Source: an uncultured Bacteroidales bacterium
Lineage (GTDB): Bacteria > Bacteroidota > Bacteroidia > Bacteroidales > UBA3824
Assembly (NCBI GenBank): GCA_937877455.1
Contig: CALFIU010000144.1
Span: 1-31,882, forward strand
Direction: 5' to 3'
Length of the DNA: 31,882 nucleotides
Shown here: in pieces, positions 8,601-15,670 of the stretch
Numbering within the stretch: the first letter of the stretch is position 1
Layout: every line of letters starts with the position of its first letter
Program-made: the position numbers and the translations under genes
The notes under the pieces: model-generated
Told to the model about the DNA's origin: nothing
What the model saw: only the letters and a program-made list of their open reading frames with translations
Databases searched by the model: none

Positions 8601-9529
8601 ATAAACCATACAAATATCAGCCTCGTTATCAGACGTATAACGTGGGTGCATTGTTTTTTTACTTCGTATCTTCCATCTTCGGTGTCTTGTGTGTAGATTC
8701 CGTAGTTGACATCAGGGAATTTCATATCGGGGACAACGGGTTTGATTTTTTTGTCGTCGGCGTTGAAAGTGCCTGTTGCCCACAGATACCAATTGAGGAT
8801 TTCGCGGTAGAAATCGTCGGTGAGTACGTTTACGGCAAAAACCTCGTTGAGCCAATAGAGGTAGAGGTCGTTGAATGTTAGGACTTTGGATTTTGATTTT
8901 TCTTTGTATTGTCTGATTTTCCAAAGTATTCTCAGATGTCCTGAGTGTGGTTTTTGGATGCTGATGTTGCGGAGCATAGACACTTTGCCAGCTTTTTGAC
9001 CACGGAATGTGGCTCGGCGGTAGTCGGTGCGTTCGCAAAGCGAGAATGTGAGGCGGTCGCCACTGCGAAACATTACTACAACTGGGTTTCCTTCGGCAAA
9101 TGCGCGGTTGAATGCACGGCAGACCATCGAGATTTCGGGTTTGGTGAGCGGATGTTTTGGGTCGTCTTTGGCTTCAACGGCAAATATCATCAGCGATGTG
9201 TATTCGTTGAAAGTGTGTTGCGCTTGGTTTTTGGCGTTTTGCATTTCGGTGGCGAGAGTGGCGTTGCCGTGTTCGTCGTCTTTGTAGAGGCTTTTGTCGT
9301 TGAGCATGCCCACAAAGTAGGTGTTGAGGCATTTGCCGTCCTCTCCAAAAAACTTTTCGATTTCTTGGTTGCGGATGTCTTGCTGGTCGAAAAACTGCTT
9401 GGCATCCAAAGACACTTGCTCCGTAACTGGCGTTACGTAGATATTGAGTTGTTCAAAAAACTCTATCGTTGCCTTGATAAGTGGCGAGTTGTTTTTGAAA
9501 CTATCGAGATTTATATCGTATCCTTCCAT
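5651..9529 (-). CDS. Eco57I-like adenine-specific DNA methyltransferase, large
   Basis: This 1292-residue protein has SAM motif I (FDPACGSGAF, near residue 590) and catalytic motif IV (GNPPYG, near 926), the signature of N6-adenine methyltransferases of the Eco57I/PglX type. Residues 100-205 hold a conserved-looking block: FAVEAK (E119-x-K121), then VVMFRSGDRLTFSL and a PHSGHLRIL stretch. I recognise this block from other large Eco57I-like proteins, where it reads like FKHGDTLTLA; it could be a PD-(D/E)XK remnant. A charged coiled-coil-like insert (about 760-900) separates motifs I and IV. The last ~350 residues are probably target recognition. It is co-transcribed with the PLD helicase 17 bases upstream. 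Probable role: host modification in a restriction-like system. Its last residues come from a palindromic repeat. Confidence 0.88.
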   Translation of the reverse strand: MEGYDINLDSFKNNSPLIKATIEFFEQLNIYVTPVTEQVSLDAKQFFDQQDIRNQEIEKFFGEDGKCLNTYFVGMLNDKSLYKDDEHGNATLATEMQNAKNQAQHTFNEYTSLMIFAVEAKDDPKHPLTKPEISMVCRAFNRAFAEGNPVVVMFRSGDRLTFSLCERTDYRRATFRGQKAGKVSMLRNISIQKPHSGHLRILWKIRQYKEKSKSKVLTFNDLYLYWLNEVFAVNVLTDDFYREILNWYLWATGTFNADDKKIKPVVPDMKFPDVNYGIYTQDTEDGRYEVKKQCTHVIRLITRLIFVWFIKQKGLINENLFDIDFLKNSVRGFNNQTDNQNYYNAILQNLFFASLNCKKEDRGWAASGNTGYSNDYGNDVKFKEDCQNSFFINNSKTQIETFFKQIPYLNGGLFDCLDYIYDPLDDPLHKFKGKIFGKRNPKVYVDGFSQEQHRRAIVPDMFFFGYTDSAHKGIIDQIFNKYYFTIEENSTNIIDVALDPELLGHVFEELLSVYNPETGVTMRKATGSFYTPKEIVEYMVTQSVAQYLASKISDIPAADFLRLIEDEEISDTVDRHRKEIVEAVIRCKIFDPACGSGAFPMGCLHVLNNIVSILDDEKNTFWKEIVINQTKEAHIKQAERFEKTFNQTEFEEAEKQITENFTNNLKYPNYLRKLYILEHCIYGSDIQRIAMQITKLRFFISLVVEQRDNDNIQTLPNLETKFTCANTLIDNPDPTKASDINDDAFNKDFKQLIANLANQLKDHRSKIFNTPDRKKKIELKKQDSILRNSIANETKKIIDNYRNYEIANCKQKIADAQKTIDDFLAQPDDTRTEVSVEYTTFSELFGEKKEKKTKTSQRKKKIEKYSRIKAEWEKLLAKFQDGGMFKPYQTYAERLCEWNPYDMSADNCSFFDAEWMFGIKDGFDVVIGNPPYGAKLTNKEKAKYRMIFPETQFKIDTYSLFILQSFKVFANKGLCFYIIPNTFLDNYFEEAVRDKVLGGSIIEINDLTDKVFDGAVVHSMIFGFSNKKNPSNVVKVNDSPILSSDFKNIPQIFFLEQPQHSFSIRQYETSELMDKLKGNSKRLVEVLDIRQAIKSGNDSKYITTDKLANNYKPILRGKDIKKFTIIDPNLYIDYGKHLACPRHPQIFEQPKILIREAGAKIVATLDEANYYIMSSLYNAILIDKSFSLKYLLGLIDSKLFQYLMDKLTFEKTKGAFTKAKIFHYYELPIRIATAAQQKPIIALVDEILTKKKQNSSEDTTDLEGKIDKLVYELYGLTDEEIKVVETCHGTSK
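5657..5676. repeat. GTGCCATGGCAC palindromic repeat, copy 2, inside the methyltransferase 3' end
   Basis: The 12-base palindrome GTGCCATGGCAC (5661-5672) is extended to 20 bases by AGAT/GTCT with one mismatch. It encodes the last residues (ETCHGTS) of the methyltransferase at 5651-9529, whose stop codon lies just outside it. Confidence 0.75.
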
Positions 9530-9546
9530 TGTTTTCTGTTTTATAA

Positions 9547-12500
9547 TTATTGCACACTAATGATGTCCCAAGCCAAAAGATCCCATTTTTCGGGATTGAG
9601 TTTTTCTTCTATCAAGAGCGGTTCGGGCGGTTGAGCCGCCACGGATTTGTTGGTGAGGTTGATGAGAGTGTTGAGCAATTCTTTTTTTGCTTCGCCATAT
9701 TTCATACCGCCGATAAGGACGTTTTTGAGGAAGTCGAGTTCGTCGGGGTCGCCGTTGTCGATTTTTGGGCTTACAACGCGCTCGGCGTTCTTGTATGTGC
9801 GCAGGATATAGAGTATGTCTTTTCGGTTAAACTCCATTACCGTAGAGTTTCGCTCACGGTTGAGCGGACGGAGAATGAGTTTGAGGTTTTTGTATTCGTG
9901 GTTTTCGCCGCTTTCGGATTTGCAGGGCGAACCCACAAGGGCGAGAAGGCTTTCTGGCAGTTGTTGCTTGTCTTTTGAGATAAATCCCGAAAAGATACCG
10001 AGTGGCATATTTTCGAGTTCTTTGCGTTTTTCGTCGCCCAAAAATGCGAGAAGTTCCTGACGGAAACTTTCGAGCGAAAGGTCTTCGAGACCAAAACCGC
10101 GTGTGTCGCTGTCGTCGGCAGAGAGGTCTTCTTTGAGTTGAGAGAGTAGTTTTTGCTCGTTTTGGTTGATTATGGGGTTGTCTTTGATGTTTTCGGTAAG
10201 CGATTCGGTGAGGTTTGGAATTTCTGCACCTACGAGAGCCATTGCAATAAGACGTTCCTCGATGCGCGAATATAGCCTCAGATACGAATCGTAATCAGGC
10301 GACGGCCAATAGTTTACGCAGTCGATAGATTCGTTTGGCGATTTCAGACGGTCGATACGTCCGATGCGTTGAATGATTCTCACGGGGTTCCAATGGATGT
10401 CGTAATTGATTACGGTTTTGGCATCTTGGAGGTTTTGACCCTCGCTGATACAGTCGGTGCCGATAAGAATATCAACGTTTTGTTCGAGAAGGCGGCTAAA
10501 ATTTCGTGTGCGTGGATTGCGGTCTTTGGTTTCCATCACCATTTGTTTCCATTCGTCGAAAGATACAATCCATTTGTTGGTTTGCACGTCGAAATGCTCT
10601 TTTTCGATTGTGCCGAAATAGTCTTTGTACTCGTCGGTCCAATCAAATTCGTTGTACATCTTGCTCATTGGCGCAAATCTCCGCAGAGTATCCATAAAGT
10701 TGGTTTCGCGCTTGCCTTTGTATATTGCGCCATTGCCCGATACCATAGCCACCTTGCCGGGGAAGGCTTTTTCGAGGTTTTGGTAGAGGTATTCGGCTGT
10801 GTCGGAATATGTGGTAAATACAAGCACTTTGCCGCCTTCTTTGTTAACCTTCTGATTCAAAACTTTTTTCAACGAATCCAATTTGTCGTCGGTGGCTTTT
10901 TGGTTTTGAAAGTCGTCGTAAAATAGGTTGATATTGTCAACAAAATATTTCAGAGCCTTGATGTCGTTTTCGATTGATTTTTTGTATTTGTCCAAATCAA
11001 CAATGTCGGATACGAAAACGGGCTGTTTTGACGGTTCGGTGTCGGAATCCTCGTCGATAGAATCGAAATATTTTTCCAATTCGGCGTCGTCCATATTGAG
11101 AGGCGAGTCGGTGTTGTTTTCTTGGTAATCAACAATTTTGCGGAGTGCGTTGATGTGATAGTCCAAAACGCCCTGCATAGTTTTGCGGCAGGCAAACCAA
11201 CTACTTTCCAACCTTTTTACAAACAATACCATAAGCATTTTAGCCAAATAAAACTCGCGCTGAGGCTTGTCTTCGATGGCTGATTTTGCTTTTACGGGTT
11301 TTGTGAAAAACGATGGCATATACGCCGAAAGGTTTGTGGCTGTAAGAGCCTGATAAATTTTCAAAAATCCGTTCAGTTTGCCGAGTTTGTTGATGGTTAC
11401 AAATAGGTTTTCGGGCTTGTTTTTGTGTGGAAAACCAAGGTTTTCGTTACTGTTGCGTTCAATCATTGTCCTTGTGCGGGCAATCACGAGTTTGTCGGTG
11501 AGGTTAAAAAACTTATCAGGCAAAAGTCTGATGAGTTCTTTTACCGAATGGTCGTTGCCGTCTTGCCATTTTGCAATTTTTTTCTGCGCCGAGGCAAACA
11601 CTCCGGCGAGCGAATTGATGTTGTCGAAGTCCTCAATATCGAAACCTTTGTCGTTGCCACGCACAAAAAGTTTGATTTGGTTTCTTACGTCGGAGATTTT
11701 GGTGTTGATGGGCGTTGCCGATAGTTCAAGGATTTTGAAATCGGTATCGGGGTATTGCTGTAATATGTTTTGCAACAGGAAGTTGTAACGCGACGATTTG
11801 TCATTTCTAAGGTTGTGGCTTTCGTCTATAACGATTAGCACTTTGCGGTGAATTCTCAGTAGCGCGGTGATTTTTTCGTTGCCCTTGTCCATACGGTCGT
11901 CTTGAAGGTCGGTATGGAATTTTACCACAAAATGCAGCGCATCGTTTTCAAACTTGCTACCAGCGAGATATTTGTATTGTGTCCAATTCTGTTCAAGTTT
12001 CTTTGGGCACAGCACAAGCACCGCGTAGCCTTCGTTTTGAAAATGCTTCATTACAGCCAATGCAGTGAAAGTTTTTCCCAAGCCAACTGCGTCTGCCAAG
12101 ATTGCGCCGTTGTATTTTGATAGCATATTAATCAGCGACTTAACCCCACGCCTCTGATATTCAAAAAGGGTTTTCCAAATTTGAGAATCTTCAAGGCGTT
12201 TGAGTCCCCTTGCGTCGGCAAGAAGATTGTTGATGTCGTTTTTAAAGAGTTCAAAGAGGATTTTGAAATAAATCTCCTTTGGCGAATAGTCTTTGTAAAG
12301 TTTTGAAATATAGTCGATAAAGTATTGTTTAACGTCCTTTTGGATTTTTTGACCGTTTTCAGTAACGGTGATTTTGTCCTGTGCGGTGTCGTTCCAAGTC
12401 TTTGAGAACCAATCGGATAGAGCATCAAAATTTTTGTTGTCGGCGTTTCTTTCGGCGATGTTGATTTCGATGTTTGACGATTGATATATGCCAAGTCCCG

Positions 12501-12924
12501 ATTCTGTGAGGTTGCTACTGCCTGTGAGGTAGTACGAATTGTCGGGATTAGGGTCGTTGTAAATGTAAGTTTTTGCGTGACAGAAATTTCCGTCGATAGT
12601 TTTGATGCTTACATTGTCTTGTTTGAAAAATTCGATAACGCTTTTGGCGGTCTTGTTGGTGCTGAAAGCGTTGCTCAGGTTCATTTTGCCCTGAATGAGG
12701 TTTATAGTCTTTTCGGCTTTTTCGTTTTCGCCCGCTATCTTGCTGAGAATTAGCCTATATTCCGATGGATTAGGGTCAAAACAATGTATCCTGTCGATAG
12801 CCGGCAGGGTGAAGAAACCTGTAACGATGTCGAGGTTTCCGTTTTTTGTATATTTTTCGATAAAGTCCCAAACGGTAACAATATCGTATTTTTTATTCAG
12901 TTTTTGCTTATTGTCGATTATCAT
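9547..12924 (-). CDS. SNF2-type helicase with N-terminal PLD nuclease-like domain
   Basis: This 1125-residue protein begins with a phospholipase-D-like domain: HAKTYIYND near residue 115 and GSSNLTESGLG after it, one HxK...GSxN motif. A single motif implies dimerisation, as in BfiI or Nuc. Helicase motifs follow: I ADAVGLGKT (near 275), II VIDESHN (near 363), III LELSATP, and V/VI GTDCISEGQNL and QRIGRIDR (near 850). A long acidic insert lies between the two RecA-like halves. The ATG at 12924 is preferred over a TTG at 12942. It is the first gene of an operon with the methyltransferase. It could translocate on unmodified DNA and cleave through the PLD domain; this is inferred from domain content only. 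Confidence 0.88.
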   Translation of the reverse strand: MIIDNKQKLNKKYDIVTVWDFIEKYTKNGNLDIVTGFFTLPAIDRIHCFDPNPSEYRLILSKIAGENEKAEKTINLIQGKMNLSNAFSTNKTAKSVIEFFKQDNVSIKTIDGNFCHAKTYIYNDPNPDNSYYLTGSSNLTESGLGIYQSSNIEINIAERNADNKNFDALSDWFSKTWNDTAQDKITVTENGQKIQKDVKQYFIDYISKLYKDYSPKEIYFKILFELFKNDINNLLADARGLKRLEDSQIWKTLFEYQRRGVKSLINMLSKYNGAILADAVGLGKTFTALAVMKHFQNEGYAVLVLCPKKLEQNWTQYKYLAGSKFENDALHFVVKFHTDLQDDRMDKGNEKITALLRIHRKVLIVIDESHNLRNDKSSRYNFLLQNILQQYPDTDFKILELSATPINTKISDVRNQIKLFVRGNDKGFDIEDFDNINSLAGVFASAQKKIAKWQDGNDHSVKELIRLLPDKFFNLTDKLVIARTRTMIERNSNENLGFPHKNKPENLFVTINKLGKLNGFLKIYQALTATNLSAYMPSFFTKPVKAKSAIEDKPQREFYLAKMLMVLFVKRLESSWFACRKTMQGVLDYHINALRKIVDYQENNTDSPLNMDDAELEKYFDSIDEDSDTEPSKQPVFVSDIVDLDKYKKSIENDIKALKYFVDNINLFYDDFQNQKATDDKLDSLKKVLNQKVNKEGGKVLVFTTYSDTAEYLYQNLEKAFPGKVAMVSGNGAIYKGKRETNFMDTLRRFAPMSKMYNEFDWTDEYKDYFGTIEKEHFDVQTNKWIVSFDEWKQMVMETKDRNPRTRNFSRLLEQNVDILIGTDCISEGQNLQDAKTVINYDIHWNPVRIIQRIGRIDRLKSPNESIDCVNYWPSPDYDSYLRLYSRIEERLIAMALVGAEIPNLTESLTENIKDNPIINQNEQKLLSQLKEDLSADDSDTRGFGLEDLSLESFRQELLAFLGDEKRKELENMPLGIFSGFISKDKQQLPESLLALVGSPCKSESGENHEYKNLKLILRPLNRERNSTVMEFNRKDILYILRTYKNAERVVSPKIDNGDPDELDFLKNVLIGGMKYGEAKKELLNTLINLTNKSVAAQPPEPLLIEEKLNPEKWDLLAWDIISVQ

Positions 12925-12953
12925 AATATTTGGGGTTGTCAAATTTCAATGCC

Positions 12954-12961
12954 CAAATTTA
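12954..12961 (-). promoter_or_regulatory. -7 box of the helicase-methyltransferase operon
   Basis: CAAATTTA on the plus strand reads TAAATTTG on the minus strand, 29 bases before the ATG at 12924. No good -33 TTG is present at the usual distance, so the promoter may be weak or need an activator. The rest of the gap to 13158 shows nothing I can name. Confidence 0.45.
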
Positions 12962-13158
12962 ATAAAAAAAAGATTACGGCGGATGTTTTTAAGAAATTGT
13001 TTAAAAATTGAACTTACATTATTGATTTTTAAAACATTACACTACATCTTGCCTTAAAAGAATCTTAACCGAACTTTAACATTCCGTTGAAAGATCTGAG
13101 CATTCGTCAAAAGAAATTTGCGCATCGCCACAAGGGTGTTCAAAAAAATTCTTCCAAA

Positions 13159-15411
13159 TCAATTAACCAGCCCCTTAATCTTCTCTGTCTCGCCAGCCAA
13201 AATTAGGGTGTCGCCTTCGTTGAGGACCACATTTGCGGCGGGGTTCATGGTAGTAACGCCGTTGTGTTCGATGCCGAGGACTACGCACTGCGCCCGCTCG
13301 CCAAGACGCGAATCGGCAAGGGTCTGACCGCAAAATGGCATCTCTGGCGATACCTGCAACTGTTCGAGCGAAAATGTTGCCACGCGCCCCGAATGTTGTT
13401 GCTCCTTGCCCGAAACCACCGACGTGGCGAGTTCCTGTCCAAAACGCTTGATTTGCTCGTCGCTGCCTGCCACCACAATGCGGTCGTGAGGATAAAGACG
13501 CTCCCTGCCGCCGGGCGCATTGATATTGACACCGCCGCGAACAATCCTCACGATGTTGACTCCACACGAACGACGTACATCCAGATTCATAAGTTGATGA
13601 CCGCAATAGAGCGACTGTGGGTCGAGGTCAAAATCTGCCAAATGCAGGTCGTAATTAAGGAATTTGTCCTCCACCTCGCGCCTTACAGAACGATTTTCCT
13701 CTTGTTCGCGCTCACGGGCAGAAAGATTGTCGATAAAACGCTTCTCTATGTCAGACGATTGCTTGTGAATCTTGCTCGAAAGTGTTATCACCACAACAAT
13801 CGCCACCGCCGCCACAATCAACAAGCCAAGCGTGAGATTGAAATAACGTCCGATGCAACCAATTATAAACATCATAACCAGCACATTACGGGCAACATTG
13901 AGGGCAATAAGCCCAGCGCGTTTGTAAGTGCTGTCTTGACGGAGTTGCTGCGCTTCGGGAGCGTTTTTGTGCGCCGAAATTATTTTGTAGAGGAACGGCG
14001 ACAGCAAGAGCAACAATCCGCTCAACGCCACAAGACGCGAAACCCATTCCAAATTTTCGGGCAATACAGCCGACATTGCGCCCACAATCCAGCCCGAAAG
14101 AAATTGTTGGTAAAGCATTATCACAAAACCACTTACGATACCATAGACAGCCACCGAGATTCCTACTTTTTTGAGCAGTTGACGCATGATACCTTGCTGT
14201 ACGACAGTGGTTTTGCCTTGCTGAAGTTTTCCCAAAAGTGTGAAAAATTTCTTTGGCAACACCTTTTCTAATAGTCCGTATGCAGGCTGGGCAAGACGGA
14301 TTGTGTAAGGAGTTAAGAACGTGGTAATTACCGACACAGCCACAACCACGGGATAAAGGAATTTTTCGGTAACGCCAATCGACTCGCCAAACTGCGCAAT
14401 GATAAAGGCAAATTCGCCCACCTGAGTAAGCGCAAACGCCGATTGCATGGCGATTTTCATCGGTTGACCAGACAGCGTGATGCCGAGCGTCGCAAAAATT
14501 ATCTGTCCAAAAATCACCGTCAAGGTAATAATCAAAATCGGCAACCAATATTCAGCCAAAGTTGCTGGGGCAATCATCATGCCCACCGACACAAAAAATA
14601 TCGCGCCAAAAAGGTTTTTGATGGGCGACATGAGTTTTTCGATGCGCTCACATTCAACGGTTTCAGACAAAATGGAACCCATCACAAACGCACCCAAAGC
14701 CTCGCTGAATCCAGCCATTTTTGCCACCAAAACCATTCCGAGGCAAAGTCCGAGCGCAACGATGGTCATGGTTTCGTCGTTGAGATGTTCGCGGCATTTG
14801 CGCAATAGGCTCGGTATCAACGTGATACCAGCCACAAACCACAAAATCAAATAAGCCATCAGTTTGCCTACTTGTGCCAACATCTCCACGCCGTCAAACT
14901 GTTGATTGACAGCAATTGACGCCAACAGCACCATCAAAACCACGGCAAACAAATCTTCCACGACAAGGATTCCAAAACATATCTCGGCAAACTTGTGTTG
15001 ACGCAATCCGAGGTCGTCCAACGCCTTGAAAACTATGGTTGTTGACGACATACACAACATTCCGCCCAAAAATAACGAGTTCATCTCGCTCCAGCCCATC
15101 ATCCTGCCGAGCATAAAGCCGCTGCCCATCATTCCGACGACGATTGTCAGGCAACCGATAAAGGCGGTAGAACCCATTTTCAAGAGTTTTTTGAACGAAA
15201 ATTCCAATCCGAGGGTAAACAGCAGGAAAATAACGCCGACTTGTCCCCAAGCCTCAGCGTTTTCTACATTGACCCATTCGCTGCCGCAGACATACGGACC
15301 GGCGAGGATTCCTGCAACGATATATCCCAAAACCACAGGCTGTTTGAGCCATTTGCACAAAAGACTGATGGCACCCGCCACCAACATTATAATTCCTAAA
15401 TCGTGAAGCAT
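13159..15411 (-). CDS. Kef-type monovalent cation/proton antiporter with TrkA-C-like domains
   Basis: This 750-residue inner-membrane protein belongs to the CPA2 family. The N-terminal ~390 residues are a Na+/H+-exchanger-like unit with 12 or so hydrophobic segments (VVLGYIVAGILAGP, TLGLEFSFKKL, GILVVEDLFAVVL, ALTQVGEFAFIIAQ). An additional hydrophobic block of four or so segments follows (about 430-570), so the protein is longer than KefB or KefC (about 600-620). The C-terminus has two TrkA-C-like (RCK_C) units (about 615-680 and 700-750) but no clear NAD-binding Rossmann motif. The ATG at 15411 is chosen over a TTG at 15435, because the -7 box lies at 15433-15440. Role: pH or K+ homeostasis, with the cytosolic tail probably binding a ligand. 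It has its own promoter and no operon partner. Confidence 0.9.
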   Translation of the reverse strand: MLHDLGIIMLVAGAISLLCKWLKQPVVLGYIVAGILAGPYVCGSEWVNVENAEAWGQVGVIFLLFTLGLEFSFKKLLKMGSTAFIGCLTIVVGMMGSGFMLGRMMGWSEMNSLFLGGMLCMSSTTIVFKALDDLGLRQHKFAEICFGILVVEDLFAVVLMVLLASIAVNQQFDGVEMLAQVGKLMAYLILWFVAGITLIPSLLRKCREHLNDETMTIVALGLCLGMVLVAKMAGFSEALGAFVMGSILSETVECERIEKLMSPIKNLFGAIFFVSVGMMIAPATLAEYWLPILIITLTVIFGQIIFATLGITLSGQPMKIAMQSAFALTQVGEFAFIIAQFGESIGVTEKFLYPVVVAVSVITTFLTPYTIRLAQPAYGLLEKVLPKKFFTLLGKLQQGKTTVVQQGIMRQLLKKVGISVAVYGIVSGFVIMLYQQFLSGWIVGAMSAVLPENLEWVSRLVALSGLLLLLSPFLYKIISAHKNAPEAQQLRQDSTYKRAGLIALNVARNVLVMMFIIGCIGRYFNLTLGLLIVAAVAIVVVITLSSKIHKQSSDIEKRFIDNLSAREREQEENRSVRREVEDKFLNYDLHLADFDLDPQSLYCGHQLMNLDVRRSCGVNIVRIVRGGVNINAPGGRERLYPHDRIVVAGSDEQIKRFGQELATSVVSGKEQQHSGRVATFSLEQLQVSPEMPFCGQTLADSRLGERAQCVVLGIEHNGVTTMNPAANVVLNEGDTLILAGETEKIKGLVN

Positions 15412-15432
15412 TTTTGTTAAGTTTTTATGCCG

Positions 15433-15463
15433 CAAAGGTAAGTTTTTTGGGCGGGAAATGCAA
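15433..15463 (-). promoter_or_regulatory. Promoter of the antiporter gene
   Basis: On the minus strand TTG (15461-15463) is followed after 20 bases by TACCTTTG (15433-15440), a full Bacteroidota consensus. The ATG at 15411 is 21 bases further on, so the transcript leader is short. Confidence 0.72.
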
Positions 15464-15623
15464 GGGGGAAAGAAGGTACAATTTTCACTTTACTGAATGT
15501 TTATTGATGTTTTGTTTATTTGTTTAAACCATTAACACTTCGATTAGTTTGCTTCGCAATCGTTTGCACAATTTTACAAGTCGATTTTGTATTATTTTAG
15601 TGCAAAAAAATATTATAAAAAAC

Positions 15624-15631
15624 TATATTTG
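15624..15631 (+). promoter_or_regulatory. -7 box of the GH97 gene
   Basis: TATATTTG matches TAnnTTTG and lies 39 bases before the ATG at 15671. The expected -33 position holds only TTTAGTG, an imperfect match. Upstream there are two GTTTGC words (from about 15547 and 15562), whose meaning is unknown. Confidence 0.6.
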
Positions 15632-15670
15632 CCGTTGTAATTGATTTCTAACCATAAAATTTACGATACA

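Noticed and set aside
8945..9634. 229-codon open frame on the plus strand
   Set aside because: It spans the antisense of the methyltransferase N-terminus and the helicase C-terminus and has no family features.
5651..12924. DISARM or BREX system
   Set aside because: A helicase and a methyltransferase are present, but none of DrmA, DrmB, PglZ, BrxC or BrxL is visible in the flanking DNA, and the helicase has its own PLD domain.
13264..14271. 335-codon open frame on the plus strand
   Set aside because: It is antisense to the antiporter gene, has a biased composition (His/Arg/Asn-rich) and no recognisable domain; the antiporter has clear motifs and a good promoter.
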